64,000 nt of DNA from Bacteroidales bacterium UBA5548 (GCA_002425935.1 DINE01000027.1:190246-254245); one strand, 5' to 3'. Counted from the stretch's first letter, positions 52,401 through 62,146 are shown. The notes: generated by a model from the letters alone, not told the origin. Numbers and translations are program-made.

Positions 52401-52742
52401 ATGCCTTACAAAGAGTTCAAAATTGAAAAACTGTACTACACCATAGGTGAAGTTGCCGAGATACTTAATGAAAACACATCGCTTGTAAGATTCTGGGCTC
52501 AGAAGTTTCCGGAATTCATCAAGCCGGCAAGAAACAAGAAGGGAAACAGACTCTTTACCGCAGATGACCTCTCAAATTTCAGGCTAATATACTATCTTGT
52601 TAAAGAGAGAGGAATGACTCTTGAAGGTGCTGCCAAAAGGATGAAGGATAATAAAACAGGTGTTGATAGGAGGGTAGATGTAATTGAAACATTAACAGGA
52701 ATCAAGCAAAGATTGCTTGAGGTATCTGATTCTTTGCAGTAA
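52401..52742 (+). CDS. MerR-family transcriptional regulator
   Basis: A 113-residue protein. The N-terminal winged helix has KLYYTIGEVAEILNENTSLV, then RFWAQKFPEFIKPARNKKGN with RLFTADDL, typical of MerR. No C-terminal sensor domain with Cys ligands follows, only a short helix (KQRLLEVSDSLQ). The stop overlaps the Nif3-like gene by one base. Target and signal are unknown; the context hints at envelope functions. Confidence 0.88.
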   Translation: MPYKEFKIEKLYYTIGEVAEILNENTSLVRFWAQKFPEFIKPARNKKGNRLFTADDLSNFRLIYYLVKERGMTLEGAAKRMKDNKTGVDRRVDVIETLTGIKQRLLEVSDSLQ

Positions 52743-53518
52743 TGAGGGCTTTGGAAATAATTAAGGCTATTGAGAATTTCGCTCCCGGCTCTGTGCAGGA
52801 GGAGTGGGATAACTCAGGTCTTATGATAGGTGATTCAGATGCAGAGATTTCATCTGTGATGCTATCTCTGGATTGTACCCCGGAGGTTATTGACGAGGCG
52901 ATTGAAAGAGGTGCGGGGATGTTGATTACTCACCACCCTCTAATCTTTAAAGGGTTGAAAAAGATTGGGGTAAGGACAGTTCAGGAGAGGATGATTGCCA
53001 GGATTATAAAAAACGATCTTGTGGTTTACTCTGTTCATACCAATATAGATAAGGTACCAAATGGAGTCAGCGGCATTATGGCTGATAAGCTGGGTCTTGT
53101 AAACAGGTCTATCCTTGAAAAGGAAATTTCAGGTGAGACAGGGCTGGGTATAACCGGAGAGTTGCCGAAAGAAATGTCTGCTGAGGATTTTATCGTTTAT
53201 GTAAAAGAGCGGTTTGGAATCGGATTTGTAAAACACTCCAGACCCATTCATGCCCAAATTAAAAAAGTTGCACTTTGCGGCGGAAGCGGGAACTCGTTAA
53301 TAGGGGCTGCGATGAAATCGGGAGCTCAGGTCTATCTTTCGGGAGACCTCTCTTACCACAGCTTCTTTTGCGAAGATGGTTTTATGATAATTGATATAGG
53401 CCACTATGAGAGTGAGATAGGTGTGCTGGATTTGCTGATGTCAGTTATTTTGAAAAATTTTCCTAACTTTGCCGTTCTCAGAAGTGAAAGAAGTAAAAAT
53501 CCTATATATTACAGATAA
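52742..53518 (+). CDS. Nif3/YbgI-like dinuclear metal protein
   Basis: A 258-residue protein of the Nif3 (GTP cyclohydrolase 1 type 2-like) family, which forms hexamers with two metal ions per subunit. Metal ligands are visible in MLITHHPLIFKG (His-His), VYSVHTNIDK (His, Asp) and DIGHYESEIG (His, Glu). It lacks the PII-like insert that makes many homologues about 370 residues, so it is the short form. Function is not settled in the family. It is followed immediately by the zinc-ribbon gene, a conserved pair. Confidence 0.88.
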   Translation: MRALEIIKAIENFAPGSVQEEWDNSGLMIGDSDAEISSVMLSLDCTPEVIDEAIERGAGMLITHHPLIFKGLKKIGVRTVQERMIARIIKNDLVVYSVHTNIDKVPNGVSGIMADKLGLVNRSILEKEISGETGLGITGELPKEMSAEDFIVYVKERFGIGFVKHSRPIHAQIKKVALCGGSGNSLIGAAMKSGAQVYLSGDLSYHSFFCEDGFMIIDIGHYESEIGVLDLLMSVILKNFPNFAVLRSERSKNPIYYR

Positions 53519-53524
53519 TTGATT

Positions 53525-54340
53525 ATGTCAGCAGCCAAAACAAAAGCACATGTTGAGACCCCGTTGGACGGCGGTACATTTATATCATTACAGAAAAGTT
53601 CCGTTGAGGGTGACCTCACAATGGAGTCAAAGCTGAATCTGCTGTACAAATTGCAGCTAACAGATTCAAAGATAGATCAGATTCTTCTTTTAAGAGGAGA
53701 GCTTCCTCTTGAAGTTCAGGACCTTGAAGATGAAATTCTGGGTATGAAGACGCGCCTTGATAATCTTCAGCTTGAGATTAAAGAGATAGAGAAGGCAATA
53801 TCACAGAAGAAGATAGATCTTGAAAATTCAAAATCACTCATCGAGAAGTACACCTCTCAGCAGAACAATGTTAAGAACAACAGAGAGTACGACTCACTTT
53901 CAAAAGAGATAGAGTTTCAGGGGCTGGAAGTTCAGCTCTCTGAAAAGAGAATTAAAGAGAACAACCTGCTTTTGGCAGAGAAAAAATCTGTTCTTGCAGA
54001 CACCGTTAAGGCACTTGACGAAAGGACACTAGATCTTGAAAACAAAAAGAGAGAGCTTGATTCTATTATTGCCGAGACAGCAAAAGAGGAAGATGAATTG
54101 CTTAAATATTCAGAAGAGATTCAGTCTCAGATTGACGCACGTCTGCTTGCAGCCTACAAAAAGGTAAGATCAAATGCGAGAAACGGACTTGCTGTTGTTA
54201 CAGTAAGACGCGATGCTTGCTCCGGATGCTTTAATAAAATTCCGCCTCAGAGACAGATGGATATTGCATCAAGCAAGAAGATTATTGTATGCGAGTATTG
54301 CGGCAGAATCCTTGTGAGTGCTGATTTCGAAGGAGAGTAG
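53525..54340 (+). CDS. Coiled-coil protein with C4 zinc ribbon (DUF164/CT398-like)
   Basis: A 271-residue protein. Most of it (about 40-230) is a long antiparallel coiled coil. The C-terminal zinc ribbon has two Cys pairs: CSGCFNKIPPQ and CEYCGRILV. This matches the zf-RING_7 group; relatives from Helicobacter and Chlamydia bind RpoN or flagellar and secretion partners, but none of those systems are here. The first 35 residues are extra and unstructured. Start at the ATG at 53525; TTG at 53519 is also possible. It is next to its usual partner Nif3. Confidence 0.87.
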   Translation: MSAAKTKAHVETPLDGGTFISLQKSSVEGDLTMESKLNLLYKLQLTDSKIDQILLLRGELPLEVQDLEDEILGMKTRLDNLQLEIKEIEKAISQKKIDLENSKSLIEKYTSQQNNVKNNREYDSLSKEIEFQGLEVQLSEKRIKENNLLLAEKKSVLADTVKALDERTLDLENKKRELDSIIAETAKEEDELLKYSEEIQSQIDARLLAAYKKVRSNARNGLAVVTVRRDACSGCFNKIPPQRQMDIASSKKIIVCEYCGRILVSADFEGE

Positions 54341-55540
54341 ATGAGCAGATTCCCCTATACAATAAGGGAGCTGTTTTTCAAGCATGTAGCACAAACCTCC
54401 TCCTCACCTTTAGGTATTGAAATCCAGAGGGCTGAGGGGGTTTTTCTTTATACACCTGACAATCGTCCTCTGCTTGATCTTGTATCCGGAGTATCGGTTT
54501 CCAACACCGGTCATGGCAACAGAGAGATAATTGATAGTGTTAAAGAGCAGGTAGAGAAACATATGCATCTGATGGTTTACGGAGAGGTCATCCAGAGCCC
54601 TCAGGTTTTGCATGCTCAATTACTTACAGAGCAGCTGCCCCAGTCACTAAGCAGTGTCTATTATGTGAATTCAGGCAGTGAGGCTAACGAAGCTGCTCTG
54701 AAACTTGCAAAAAGAGCCACCGCCCGAACCGAAATGATCTCCTTTTTTGATTCATATCACGGAAGTACTCACGGTGCATTGAGTGTGATGGGAAACGAAG
54801 AGTTCAAAAACTCATTCAGGCCACTGCTCCCCGGAGTAAAACATATACACTTCAATAATTTTGAAGACCTTAAGCAAATCACTCATAAGACAGCATGTGT
54901 TATTGCAGAGCCGGTTATGGCAGAAGGAGGGGTGAGAGTTCCTGCAGAAGGTTACCTGCAAGCATTAAGGGAGAGGTGCACAGAGACAGGTACACTTCTT
55001 ATTTTTGATGAAATTCAGACAGGATTCGGAAGGACAGGCAAACTCTTTGCCTTTCAAAAATACAATGTAGTTCCTGATATTCTAACTCTGGCCAAAGCAT
55101 TGGGAGGAGGAATGCCGTTAGGAGCATTGATTGCCTCACCTTCACTAATGAGTATGTGGCAGAGCAACCCTGTACTGGGTCATATAACAACTTTCGGCGG
55201 ACATCCGGTCTCATGCGCAGCTGCTCTTGCATCTCTTAAATTGCTTTTAAAAGAGAGTTGGATTGATGAGGTTAATGAAAAGAGTGCTATATTTGTAAAG
55301 GCGCTGAAAGATCATCCCAAAGTAAGGGAGATAAGGGCTGCAGGCCTGCTAATAGCTGTAGATCTTATAAATGAAGATTATGCACAAAGAGTTCTTCCTC
55401 TTTTAATTGAAGAGGGGGTTCTGAGTGACTGGTTTCTGTTTTGCTCAACGGCTTTCAGGATTGCACCACCTCTTATCATAACAGAAGAGGAGGCGAAAAC
55501 GGCAGTTTCTAAAATAATCAGAGCGCTGGACAGATTATAA
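54341..55540 (+). CDS. Class III (aspartate/ornithine-type) aminotransferase
   Basis: A 399-residue PLP enzyme of the acetylornithine/ornithine group. The PLP Lys is in ILTLAKALGGGMPLGA, the Asp-Glu in IFDEIQTGFGRTG, and the phosphate-binding block in YVNSGSEANEAALKLAKRA. The substrate is unclear: no arginine, lysine or biotin genes occur near it, and the DLVSGVSVSNTGHGN N-terminus is shared by several subfamilies. It starts one base after the zinc-ribbon gene, so it belongs to the same transcript. Confidence 0.85.
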   Translation: MSRFPYTIRELFFKHVAQTSSSPLGIEIQRAEGVFLYTPDNRPLLDLVSGVSVSNTGHGNREIIDSVKEQVEKHMHLMVYGEVIQSPQVLHAQLLTEQLPQSLSSVYYVNSGSEANEAALKLAKRATARTEMISFFDSYHGSTHGALSVMGNEEFKNSFRPLLPGVKHIHFNNFEDLKQITHKTACVIAEPVMAEGGVRVPAEGYLQALRERCTETGTLLIFDEIQTGFGRTGKLFAFQKYNVVPDILTLAKALGGGMPLGALIASPSLMSMWQSNPVLGHITTFGGHPVSCAAALASLKLLLKESWIDEVNEKSAIFVKALKDHPKVREIRAAGLLIAVDLINEDYAQRVLPLLIEEGVLSDWFLFCSTAFRIAPPLIITEEEAKTAVSKIIRALDRL

Positions 55541-55559
55541 TATTTTGGTATCAGGCTGT

Positions 55560-57059
55560 ATGGCAAAAAAGACAGTAAGAGGAAAATCCGCAACAGAGGC
55601 AAATCTGGATGTTTTAGGACTTGAAATGGGGAAAAAACCACCTCAGGCGGTTGATATAGAAGAGGCAGTGCTTGGTGCGCTCATGCTTGAGCCAACGGCC
55701 ATCACAGATGTTCTCGATATTATCAGCCCTGACTGTTTTTATAAAGAGACCAACAGAAAAATCTTCACGGCAATCTCAGCGCTGGCTGCAAAGCATGCCC
55801 CGGTTGATATTTTTACAGTTTCCGACGAACTTAAAAACTCCGGAGATCTTGAAGCAGTAGGGGGAGTCTCCTATTTAAGCCAGCTTAGCATGAAGATAGG
55901 TGCTGCAGCGCACATCGATTACCATGCAAAGATTCTCCTTCAGAAATATATACAGCGAGAGCTGATATCAATCTCATACGGAGTCCAGAAGGATGCCTTT
56001 GATGACGCTGTATCGGTTGATGATCTTCTTGACAACACTCAGCAGAAGATATTTACTCTTGCTGACAGAAACATGCGCAAAGAGGCACAAGTTGTCCAGT
56101 ATGTTTTAAATCAGGCGATTGATGATCTTCAAAAAAATCAGCTTCGTGCAGACGGCCTGAGTGGAGTCCCTTCAGGGTATACATCAGTTGACAGAGTTAC
56201 TCTCGGATGGCAGCCATCCGATCTTGTGATTATTGCTGCACGACCATCTATGGGTAAGACTGCATTTGTACTTACCATGGCCAGAAATATGACTGTTGAG
56301 CATAAGGTTCCGGTAGCATTCTTCTCTCTTGAGATGTCATCTGTACAGCTGGTTAAACGCTTGATGATAAGCGAAACAGGTCTGGACGGCGATAAAATTA
56401 AAGGGGGTTCAAAGCTAAAAGAGTATGAGTGGGAGCAGCTTCACTCAAGACTAAAGCAACTTGTAAAGGCGCCTCTCTATATCGATGATACTCCTTCATT
56501 ATCAATTAATGAGTTACGGTCAAAGGCAAGAAAACTTGTACTTATCCATGGCGTTAAGTTGATTATTATTGACTATCTTCAGCTGATGACCGGCCCTCCG
56601 GAGCTTAGAGGTATGAGGGAGCAGGAGGTCTCTGCAATCTCAAGATCGCTTAAGGCTATTGCAAAGGAGCTGGATGTTCCGGTAATTGCACTCTCTCAGC
56701 TGAGCCGGGCTGTTGAAACCCGCGGCGGAACAAAAAGGCCGCAGCTTAGTGACCTTCGTGAATCGGGAGCAATTGAGCAGGACGCCGATATTGTTGTTTT
56801 TATCCACAGACAGGATTACTACAATCTTGGAGATGACAATCCTGCGCTTAAAGGAATTTCGGATATAATAATTGCCAAGCACAGAAACGGTGCGGTATGC
56901 GATGTCCAGCTTAGATTCAGAAGTTCAGAGGTCAAGTTTACCGATCTTACAGACGCATCTCTTGGCAAAGATCAGTTTTCCGGAGGATTTGAAACCTATC
57001 CGTCCAGAATGAACCAGCAAGAGTTTATGTCAAATTCGGATTTTGATAAAGAGTTTTAA
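55560..57059 (+). CDS. dnaB: Replicative DNA helicase DnaB
   Basis: A 499-residue hexameric helicase. The N-terminal domain (DIEEAVLGALMLEPTAI) binds primase and the loader. The RecA-like C-terminal domain has the Walker A ARPSMGKTAFVL, Walker B LIIIDYLQLM, and the arginine-finger region RESGAIEQDADIVVFIHR. I use the ATG at 55560; TTG at 55545 is an alternative. No intein is present. Its stop overlaps the DUF3108 gene by one base. Confidence 0.96.
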   Translation: MAKKTVRGKSATEANLDVLGLEMGKKPPQAVDIEEAVLGALMLEPTAITDVLDIISPDCFYKETNRKIFTAISALAAKHAPVDIFTVSDELKNSGDLEAVGGVSYLSQLSMKIGAAAHIDYHAKILLQKYIQRELISISYGVQKDAFDDAVSVDDLLDNTQQKIFTLADRNMRKEAQVVQYVLNQAIDDLQKNQLRADGLSGVPSGYTSVDRVTLGWQPSDLVIIAARPSMGKTAFVLTMARNMTVEHKVPVAFFSLEMSSVQLVKRLMISETGLDGDKIKGGSKLKEYEWEQLHSRLKQLVKAPLYIDDTPSLSINELRSKARKLVLIHGVKLIIIDYLQLMTGPPELRGMREQEVSAISRSLKAIAKELDVPVIALSQLSRAVETRGGTKRPQLSDLRESGAIEQDADIVVFIHRQDYYNLGDDNPALKGISDIIIAKHRNGAVCDVQLRFRSSEVKFTDLTDASLGKDQFSGGFETYPSRMNQQEFMSNSDFDKEF

Positions 57060-57895
57060 TGAAAATCAGGATACTGCTTATAATATCACTATTTTCAATT
57101 TCCCTCTCTGCAGTGGCAAATGGTAACCGCTGCACCCCTGTTAAAAATATTCCTGATCACCTTAGAGCTTACGACCACGGAGAAAATCTTGTTTATATTA
57201 TTAACTACAGATGGGGCTTAGTAAATACAGATGTAGGAGAGGCCGTAGTCAATCTATACAAAAAACGCCACTCAACCGGCGAGGAGTATTTTCACTCAAT
57301 TATCAACGGCTACACATATAAATTCTACGATGTCTTCTTTAAGGTAAGAGATCTTTTTGAATCAAAATTCAGTATCAGTAACGGAAGACCATTCTATTTC
57401 CACCGTGACATTCACGAAGGGAAGTACCGGATGAAGAACTTTTTTCATTTTCAGCCCGACTACTCTATTAAGGCAAGAGTTGAGAGAAAGACCGATCCAA
57501 TCATTGATACTCTGCTTCCAGGCAGGGAGTGTACATTTGATCTGGTCTCGCTGTTTTACTTCTCTCGAAACATAGACTTTACAAACATTCCGGCAGGAGT
57601 TGAGCAGCCTATTTCCTTTGCAATTGACAATGAGATATTTGAGCTTTATTACAGACTGATTGGTCCCGAAATTAAAAGAATTCCCGGAATGGGACAGTTC
57701 AGAACACTTAAGTTTGCAGCAAGAGTAGTTGCCGGAGAGGTTTTCTCAGGGAAGGAGGAGCTTACTATTTGGGTAACTGACGACAGAAACCGTGTACCCC
57801 TGATGTTTGAGACTCCAATTAAGGTAGGAAGTGTTGTCGGCAGGCTCTCTACATTTAAAAACCTTAAGCACCCATTAACAAGTAAAATAAGATAA
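57059..57895 (+). CDS. DUF3108 exported protein
   Basis: A 278-residue protein with a signal peptide (IRILLIISLFSISLSAVANG). The rest is beta-rich and matches DUF3108: GENLVYIINYRWGLVNTDVG near the start and EELTIWVTDDRNRVPLMFET near the end. The fold in this family is lipocalin- or LolA-like, but function is unknown. It overlaps dnaB by one base and precedes rseC by two, so it is part of the same run. Confidence 0.83.
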   Translation: MKIRILLIISLFSISLSAVANGNRCTPVKNIPDHLRAYDHGENLVYIINYRWGLVNTDVGEAVVNLYKKRHSTGEEYFHSIINGYTYKFYDVFFKVRDLFESKFSISNGRPFYFHRDIHEGKYRMKNFFHFQPDYSIKARVERKTDPIIDTLLPGRECTFDLVSLFYFSRNIDFTNIPAGVEQPISFAIDNEIFELYYRLIGPEIKRIPGMGQFRTLKFAARVVAGEVFSGKEELTIWVTDDRNRVPLMFETPIKVGSVVGRLSTFKNLKHPLTSKIR

Positions 57896-57897
57896 AA

Positions 57898-58326
57898 ATG
57901 TCACCTAAAAAAGATTATATAGATCACGAAGGAGTAGTTTTGTCAGTTGAGCCTGACTTTATATCTGTAGAGATATTAAATAAGTCGGCTTGCGCTTCAT
58001 GTCATGCAAAATCGGCCTGTTCTCTGGGAGATGTCAAGGCAAAGATAGTAGAAGTTGAAAACGATTTCAGAGTGATTTATGAAAAGGGAGAGAGGGTAAA
58101 TATTAAGATGAAAAAGAGTCTGGGATACAGAGCACTCTGGATTTCGTACGTAATTCCTCTTGTAATCCTCCTCGTTTTATTAGTATCTTTGACCTCCGCC
58201 GGAGCATCCGAACCCGTTACAGGGCTATCGATTGTAGGCGGAATTTCTCTTTATTACATTATCATATGGCTGTTAAAAGACAGGTTAAAGAGGGACTTTA
58301 TATTTATGATAGAAAAACTTAAATAA
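57898..58326 (+). CDS. RseC/MucC-family protein next to the Rnf operon
   Basis: A 142-residue protein with an N-terminal soluble part carrying the Cys cluster KSACASCHAKSACSLGD (residues about 30-46) and two TM helices (about 80-102 and 107-125). In E. coli RseC and the Rsx (Rnf) complex together keep SoxR reduced. In Bacteroidota and other anaerobes the gene commonly starts the rnf operon, so a role in Rnf assembly or electron transfer is likely. It ends three bases before rnfB. Confidence 0.88.
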   Translation: MSPKKDYIDHEGVVLSVEPDFISVEILNKSACASCHAKSACSLGDVKAKIVEVENDFRVIYEKGERVNIKMKKSLGYRALWISYVIPLVILLVLLVSLTSAGASEPVTGLSIVGGISLYYIIIWLLKDRLKRDFIFMIEKLK

Positions 58327-58329
58327 TTG

Positions 58330-59190
58330 ATGACTACTACAATTCTATTTACTATTCTCAGCCTGAGTATTCTTGGCCTTTTACTGGCTCTGGTTCTCTA
58401 TCTGGTTGCTCAGAAGTTTAAAGTTGAGGAGGATCCCCGCATTGATGATGTTGAGGCAATTTTGCCAGGAGCAAACTGCGGTGGTTGCGGATTTGCCGGT
58501 TGCCGTGCTTTTGCAGAAGGGTGTGTCAAGGCAGATAATTTAGAATCGCTTTACTGTCCGGTTGGCGGAAATGACACGATGAAAAGTGTTGCATCATACC
58601 TTGGAATGGAGGTGGCCGAGAAGGCACCGCAGGTTGCAGTTGTGAGATGTAATGGTAACTGTGATGTAAGACCAAAGACCAGCCACTATGACGGATACTC
58701 ATCATGCGCGGTAATGGCTTCACTCTTTTCGGGCGATACTGCCTGCAGCTTTGGGTGTCTTGGGCAGGGAGACTGTGTTGTTGTGTGCAATTTTGACGCG
58801 ATTAAGATGGATCCAAGAACAGGTCTGCCGGAAGTTGATCAGGATAAATGCACCGCCTGCGGGGCATGTGTTAAAGCATGTCCTAAGTTTATTATTGAAC
58901 TTAGAAACAAAGGCCCTAAGAACAGAAGAATATTTGTCTCGTGTGTAAACAAAGATAAAGGAGGCATTGCAAGAAAGGCATGTGCAGTTGCATGTATAGG
59001 ATGTTTTAAATGCCAGAAAGCCTGTCCGTTTGATGCAATTACCATTGCAAATAACCTTGCTTACATAGACTACAATAAGTGCAAGCTGTGCAGGAAGTGT
59101 GTAACAGAGTGTCCTACACATGCAATCTGGGAGGTAAACTTCCCGGTAAGAGTTCCAAAAAAAGAAGAAACTACAGTTGCTGAACAGTAA
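58330..59190 (+). CDS. rnfB: Rnf complex subunit RnfB (ferredoxin-binding iron-sulfur protein)
   Basis: A 286-residue subunit. An N-terminal TM helix (about 1-28) is followed by the ANCGGCGFAGCRAFAEGC four-iron cluster site. Then come ferredoxin-like sites: CTACGACVKACPK, CIGCFKCQKACPF, and CKLCRKCVTECPT. RnfB takes electrons from reduced ferredoxin for the membrane pump. ATG at 58330 chosen; TTG at 58327 is in frame. rnfC follows after 12 bases. Confidence 0.95.
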   Translation: MTTTILFTILSLSILGLLLALVLYLVAQKFKVEEDPRIDDVEAILPGANCGGCGFAGCRAFAEGCVKADNLESLYCPVGGNDTMKSVASYLGMEVAEKAPQVAVVRCNGNCDVRPKTSHYDGYSSCAVMASLFSGDTACSFGCLGQGDCVVVCNFDAIKMDPRTGLPEVDQDKCTACGACVKACPKFIIELRNKGPKNRRIFVSCVNKDKGGIARKACAVACIGCFKCQKACPFDAITIANNLAYIDYNKCKLCRKCVTECPTHAIWEVNFPVRVPKKEETTVAEQ

Positions 59191-59202
59191 TTTAAACCTG
59201 AT

Positions 59203-60540
59203 ATGAGTAAAACTTTTTCAACTGGAGGGATTCATCCCCACGACAATAAAATATCAGTCAATGCTGCAATAGAGGATTTTCCTCTGATGGATATGGCCTA
59301 TATCTCTGTATCACAACATCTGGGAGCTCCTGCAGAGCCCGTTGTTGCAAAGGGAGACACAGTAAAAACAGGGCAATTGATAGCCAAAGCATCCGGGTTT
59401 ATCTCGGCAAACATACACTCTTCGGTCTCAGGAACAGTAACAGCAGTTGAGCCGTTGCCTGATACCGCCGGCAACCTCATAACCCATATTGTTATTAAAG
59501 TAGAGGGTGATGAGTGGGAAGAGACAATAGACCGTTCCCCTGAAATCGTAAAAGAGATAACCGCATCTCCTAAAGAGATAATTGACATAATTTCAAAATC
59601 GGGCGTTGTGGGACTTGGTGGTGCCGCTTTCCCAACCCATATCAAACTTTCGCCTCCTCCGGGTAAAAAGGCAGAGTATCTGCTGATAAACGGGGCAGAG
59701 TGTGAGCCGTACCTTACATCTGACTACAGGGTTATGCTTGAGTATCCTCATCAGGTACTTATAGGAACACAAATAATGATGAAGGCTCTGGGTGTTGAGA
59801 AGGCATATGTGGGGATAGAGGAGAATAAACCTAAGGCGATTAAGTTAATGAAGCAAATCGCCTCTAAAGAGTATAGGGAGATAAAAATTGTCTCCCTTAA
59901 GAAAAGATATCCTCAGGGGGGTGAAAAGCAACTTATTGACGCAATACTGCACCGCAGAGTTCCTTCTTTAGGTCTTCCTATAGATGTGGGTGTTGTGGTT
60001 CAGAATGTTGGAACAGCACTTGCTGTATATGAAGCAGTTCAGAAAAACAAACCCCTTATTGACGGTATTGTCACTGTTACAGGTGGCTGTATGACTGAGC
60101 AGAGAAACTTTAAGATGAGAGTAGGAACAAACTTCGAGAGGATAATGTTTGCAATTGGAGGTTTTCCGAAAGATGCAGTTAAACTCATCAGCGGAGGCCC
60201 AATGATGGGAAAAGCTGTCTCAAGACTAGATGCTGCCACAGTTAAAAGTTCATCTGCACTGCTTCTCCTTACAGAAGAGGAGACAAAGCGTGGAGAGGAG
60301 GGTAACTGTATAAGATGTGCCAAATGTGTTGAGGCCTGCCCAATGGGTCTTGAACCTTACCTGCTTAACAGACTTGCAAGAGCATCAAGAATGGATGACT
60401 TGGAGATGAATATGATACAGGACTGTATTGAGTGCGGGTGCTGTTTCTACAGTTGCCCTTCCAATATCCCGTTGCTGGACACAATAAGGCTTGCAAAGGG
60501 ACAAGTGTTGAAAATAATGAGAAGCAGACCTAAAAAGTAA
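59203..60540 (+). CDS. rnfC: Rnf complex subunit RnfC (NADH-binding)
   Basis: A 445-residue peripheral subunit. It has GLGGAAFPTHIKLSPPPGKK (FMN/NADH-binding region, as in NuoF) and INGAECEPYLTSDYR. It closes with two four-iron cluster sites: CIRCAKCVEACPMGLEPY and CIECGCCFYSCPSNIP. It passes electrons to NAD+. The N-terminal GGIHPHDNK motif is the usual barrel-sandwich start of RnfC. Confidence 0.96.
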   Translation: MSKTFSTGGIHPHDNKISVNAAIEDFPLMDMAYISVSQHLGAPAEPVVAKGDTVKTGQLIAKASGFISANIHSSVSGTVTAVEPLPDTAGNLITHIVIKVEGDEWEETIDRSPEIVKEITASPKEIIDIISKSGVVGLGGAAFPTHIKLSPPPGKKAEYLLINGAECEPYLTSDYRVMLEYPHQVLIGTQIMMKALGVEKAYVGIEENKPKAIKLMKQIASKEYREIKIVSLKKRYPQGGEKQLIDAILHRRVPSLGLPIDVGVVVQNVGTALAVYEAVQKNKPLIDGIVTVTGGCMTEQRNFKMRVGTNFERIMFAIGGFPKDAVKLISGGPMMGKAVSRLDAATVKSSSALLLLTEEETKRGEEGNCIRCAKCVEACPMGLEPYLLNRLARASRMDDLEMNMIQDCIECGCCFYSCPSNIPLLDTIRLAKGQVLKIMRSRPKK

Positions 60541-60552
60541 CAGATAAACTTT

Positions 60553-61554
60553 ATGAAAAAACTACTAGTATCACCTGCACCGCATATTCACGGCAAGGAG
60601 AGTACAAAGAGCCTGATGAGAGATGTGATTATTGCCCTCTCTCCATCACTTATGGTCTCGATTTACTTCTTTGGATTCTCTGCCATAAAACTGGCATTTG
60701 TGGGGGCAATCACCTGCCTGCTGGTTGAATTTGCAATACAGAAGTATATAATAAAGGGGAAAATTACAGTCAACGACTACTCTGCAGCCCTGACAGGATT
60801 GCTGCTCGCCCTCAACCTTCCGCCCAACTCACCAGCGTGGGTAGTATTTATTGGGGCAGTTGTAGCTATCGGCGTAGCCAAAATGAGTTTTGGCGGGCTT
60901 GGACAGAATCTCTTCAACCCTGCTCTTGTGGGACGTGTATTCCTGCTTGTCTCGTTCCCTGTAATAATGACCGACTGGACTATTCCTGCCTCATGGTTCC
61001 GTGAAGGAATTGATGCCACTTCGGGAGCAACAGCACTCTCAATTGTTAAAGAGGGGCTCTCAAAAGGTCTTACAATGGATGAGATATTTGCTGCAAACAA
61101 CTTCTCATATGCCGAGATGCTCTTTAGTAAAATCGGAGGCTCTGTCGGAGAGGTTTCTGCCTTAGCATTGCTTGTAGGATTTGTTTACCTGATTATTCGT
61201 AAGGTAATCCGTCCGCATATACCGCTTTCAATTATCGGCTCAGTAATGCTCCTTTCCGGAATCTTCTGGCTGATTGACCCAAGCCATAATCCGGATCCGA
61301 TTTTTACGGTTCTTACTGGAGGTATTCTAATAGGCTCTATCTTCATGGCCACAGATTATGTAACTTCTCCAATGAGCACAAAAGGGATGGTAATCTTTGG
61401 AATTGGTATCGGAGTTATTACAGTACTAATAAGAAATTTTGGTGCATACCCTGAGGGGATATCCTTTGCAATTCTTATAATGAATGCTACAGTTCCACTG
61501 CTAAACAGCTTTTATAAACCAAAAAGATTTGGTAAGGAGGTGAAGAATGGCTAA
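60553..61554 (+). CDS. rnfD: Rnf complex subunit RnfD (membrane, covalent FMN)
   Basis: A 333-residue membrane subunit with about nine TM helices. The FMN attachment site is DATSGATALSIV (Thr of SGAT, about residue 159), and the GLGQNLFNPALVGRVFLLVS and FMATDYVTSPMSTKGM blocks are conserved in RnfD/NqrB. Its last eight bases overlap rnfG. Confidence 0.95.
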   Translation: MKKLLVSPAPHIHGKESTKSLMRDVIIALSPSLMVSIYFFGFSAIKLAFVGAITCLLVEFAIQKYIIKGKITVNDYSAALTGLLLALNLPPNSPAWVVFIGAVVAIGVAKMSFGGLGQNLFNPALVGRVFLLVSFPVIMTDWTIPASWFREGIDATSGATALSIVKEGLSKGLTMDEIFAANNFSYAEMLFSKIGGSVGEVSALALLVGFVYLIIRKVIRPHIPLSIIGSVMLLSGIFWLIDPSHNPDPIFTVLTGGILIGSIFMATDYVTSPMSTKGMVIFGIGIGVITVLIRNFGAYPEGISFAILIMNATVPLLNSFYKPKRFGKEVKNG

Positions 61555-62146
61555 AAGTTCAACTCTTAAAAATATGGTAATGACACTATCTGCCATTACC
61601 CTTATAACTTCGGCTCTGTTGGGAGTAGTTTATGCTCTTACCAAAAAGCCTATCGATATGGCAATGGCGGCCAAAACTAACGGAGCAATTGCGAGTGTAT
61701 CTCCGCAATTTGATAATGATCCATCAGCGGAGATGTTCGTTGTTGAGAGTGCAGGGAAAAATTATAAAGTTTATCCTGCTAAGATGTCAGGAAATGCGGC
61801 GGGTTTTGCAATTGAGACCTATGCATCGGGATTTGGAGGAAGAATTACGCTAATGGTGGGCTTTAATATTGACGGGACCATTAAGGGAATATCGGTTTTA
61901 TCACATGCCGAAACCCCCGGTCTTGGAGATAAGATTGAACCTGCAAAGAGCGGTTTCAGTGCTCAGTTTGAGGGCAAAGATCCTCAGAACTTTAAACTTA
62001 TTGTTAAAAAGGATGGAGGAGATGTTGATGCAATCACAGCCTCTACAATAACCTCAAGGGCATATTGTGACGCAGTAACTGCTGCCTGGGAGGTATTTAA
62101 ACTCTGTAATAACCAAAAATCTGAGGAGGAGAAGGGAGATGAGTAA
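61547..62146 (+). CDS. rnfG: Rnf complex subunit RnfG (covalent FMN)
   Basis: A 199-residue protein with one N-terminal TM helix (about 12-32) and a periplasmic FMN-binding domain. The attachment motif is DAITASTITSRAYCDAV, where a Thr near residue 167 carries FMN. GISVLSHAETPGLGDKIEP is the matching upstream block. It overlaps rnfD and rnfE by eight bases each, so the three are translationally coupled. Confidence 0.95.
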   Translation: MAKSSTLKNMVMTLSAITLITSALLGVVYALTKKPIDMAMAAKTNGAIASVSPQFDNDPSAEMFVVESAGKNYKVYPAKMSGNAAGFAIETYASGFGGRITLMVGFNIDGTIKGISVLSHAETPGLGDKIEPAKSGFSAQFEGKDPQNFKLIVKKDGGDVDAITASTITSRAYCDAVTAAWEVFKLCNNQKSEEEKGDE

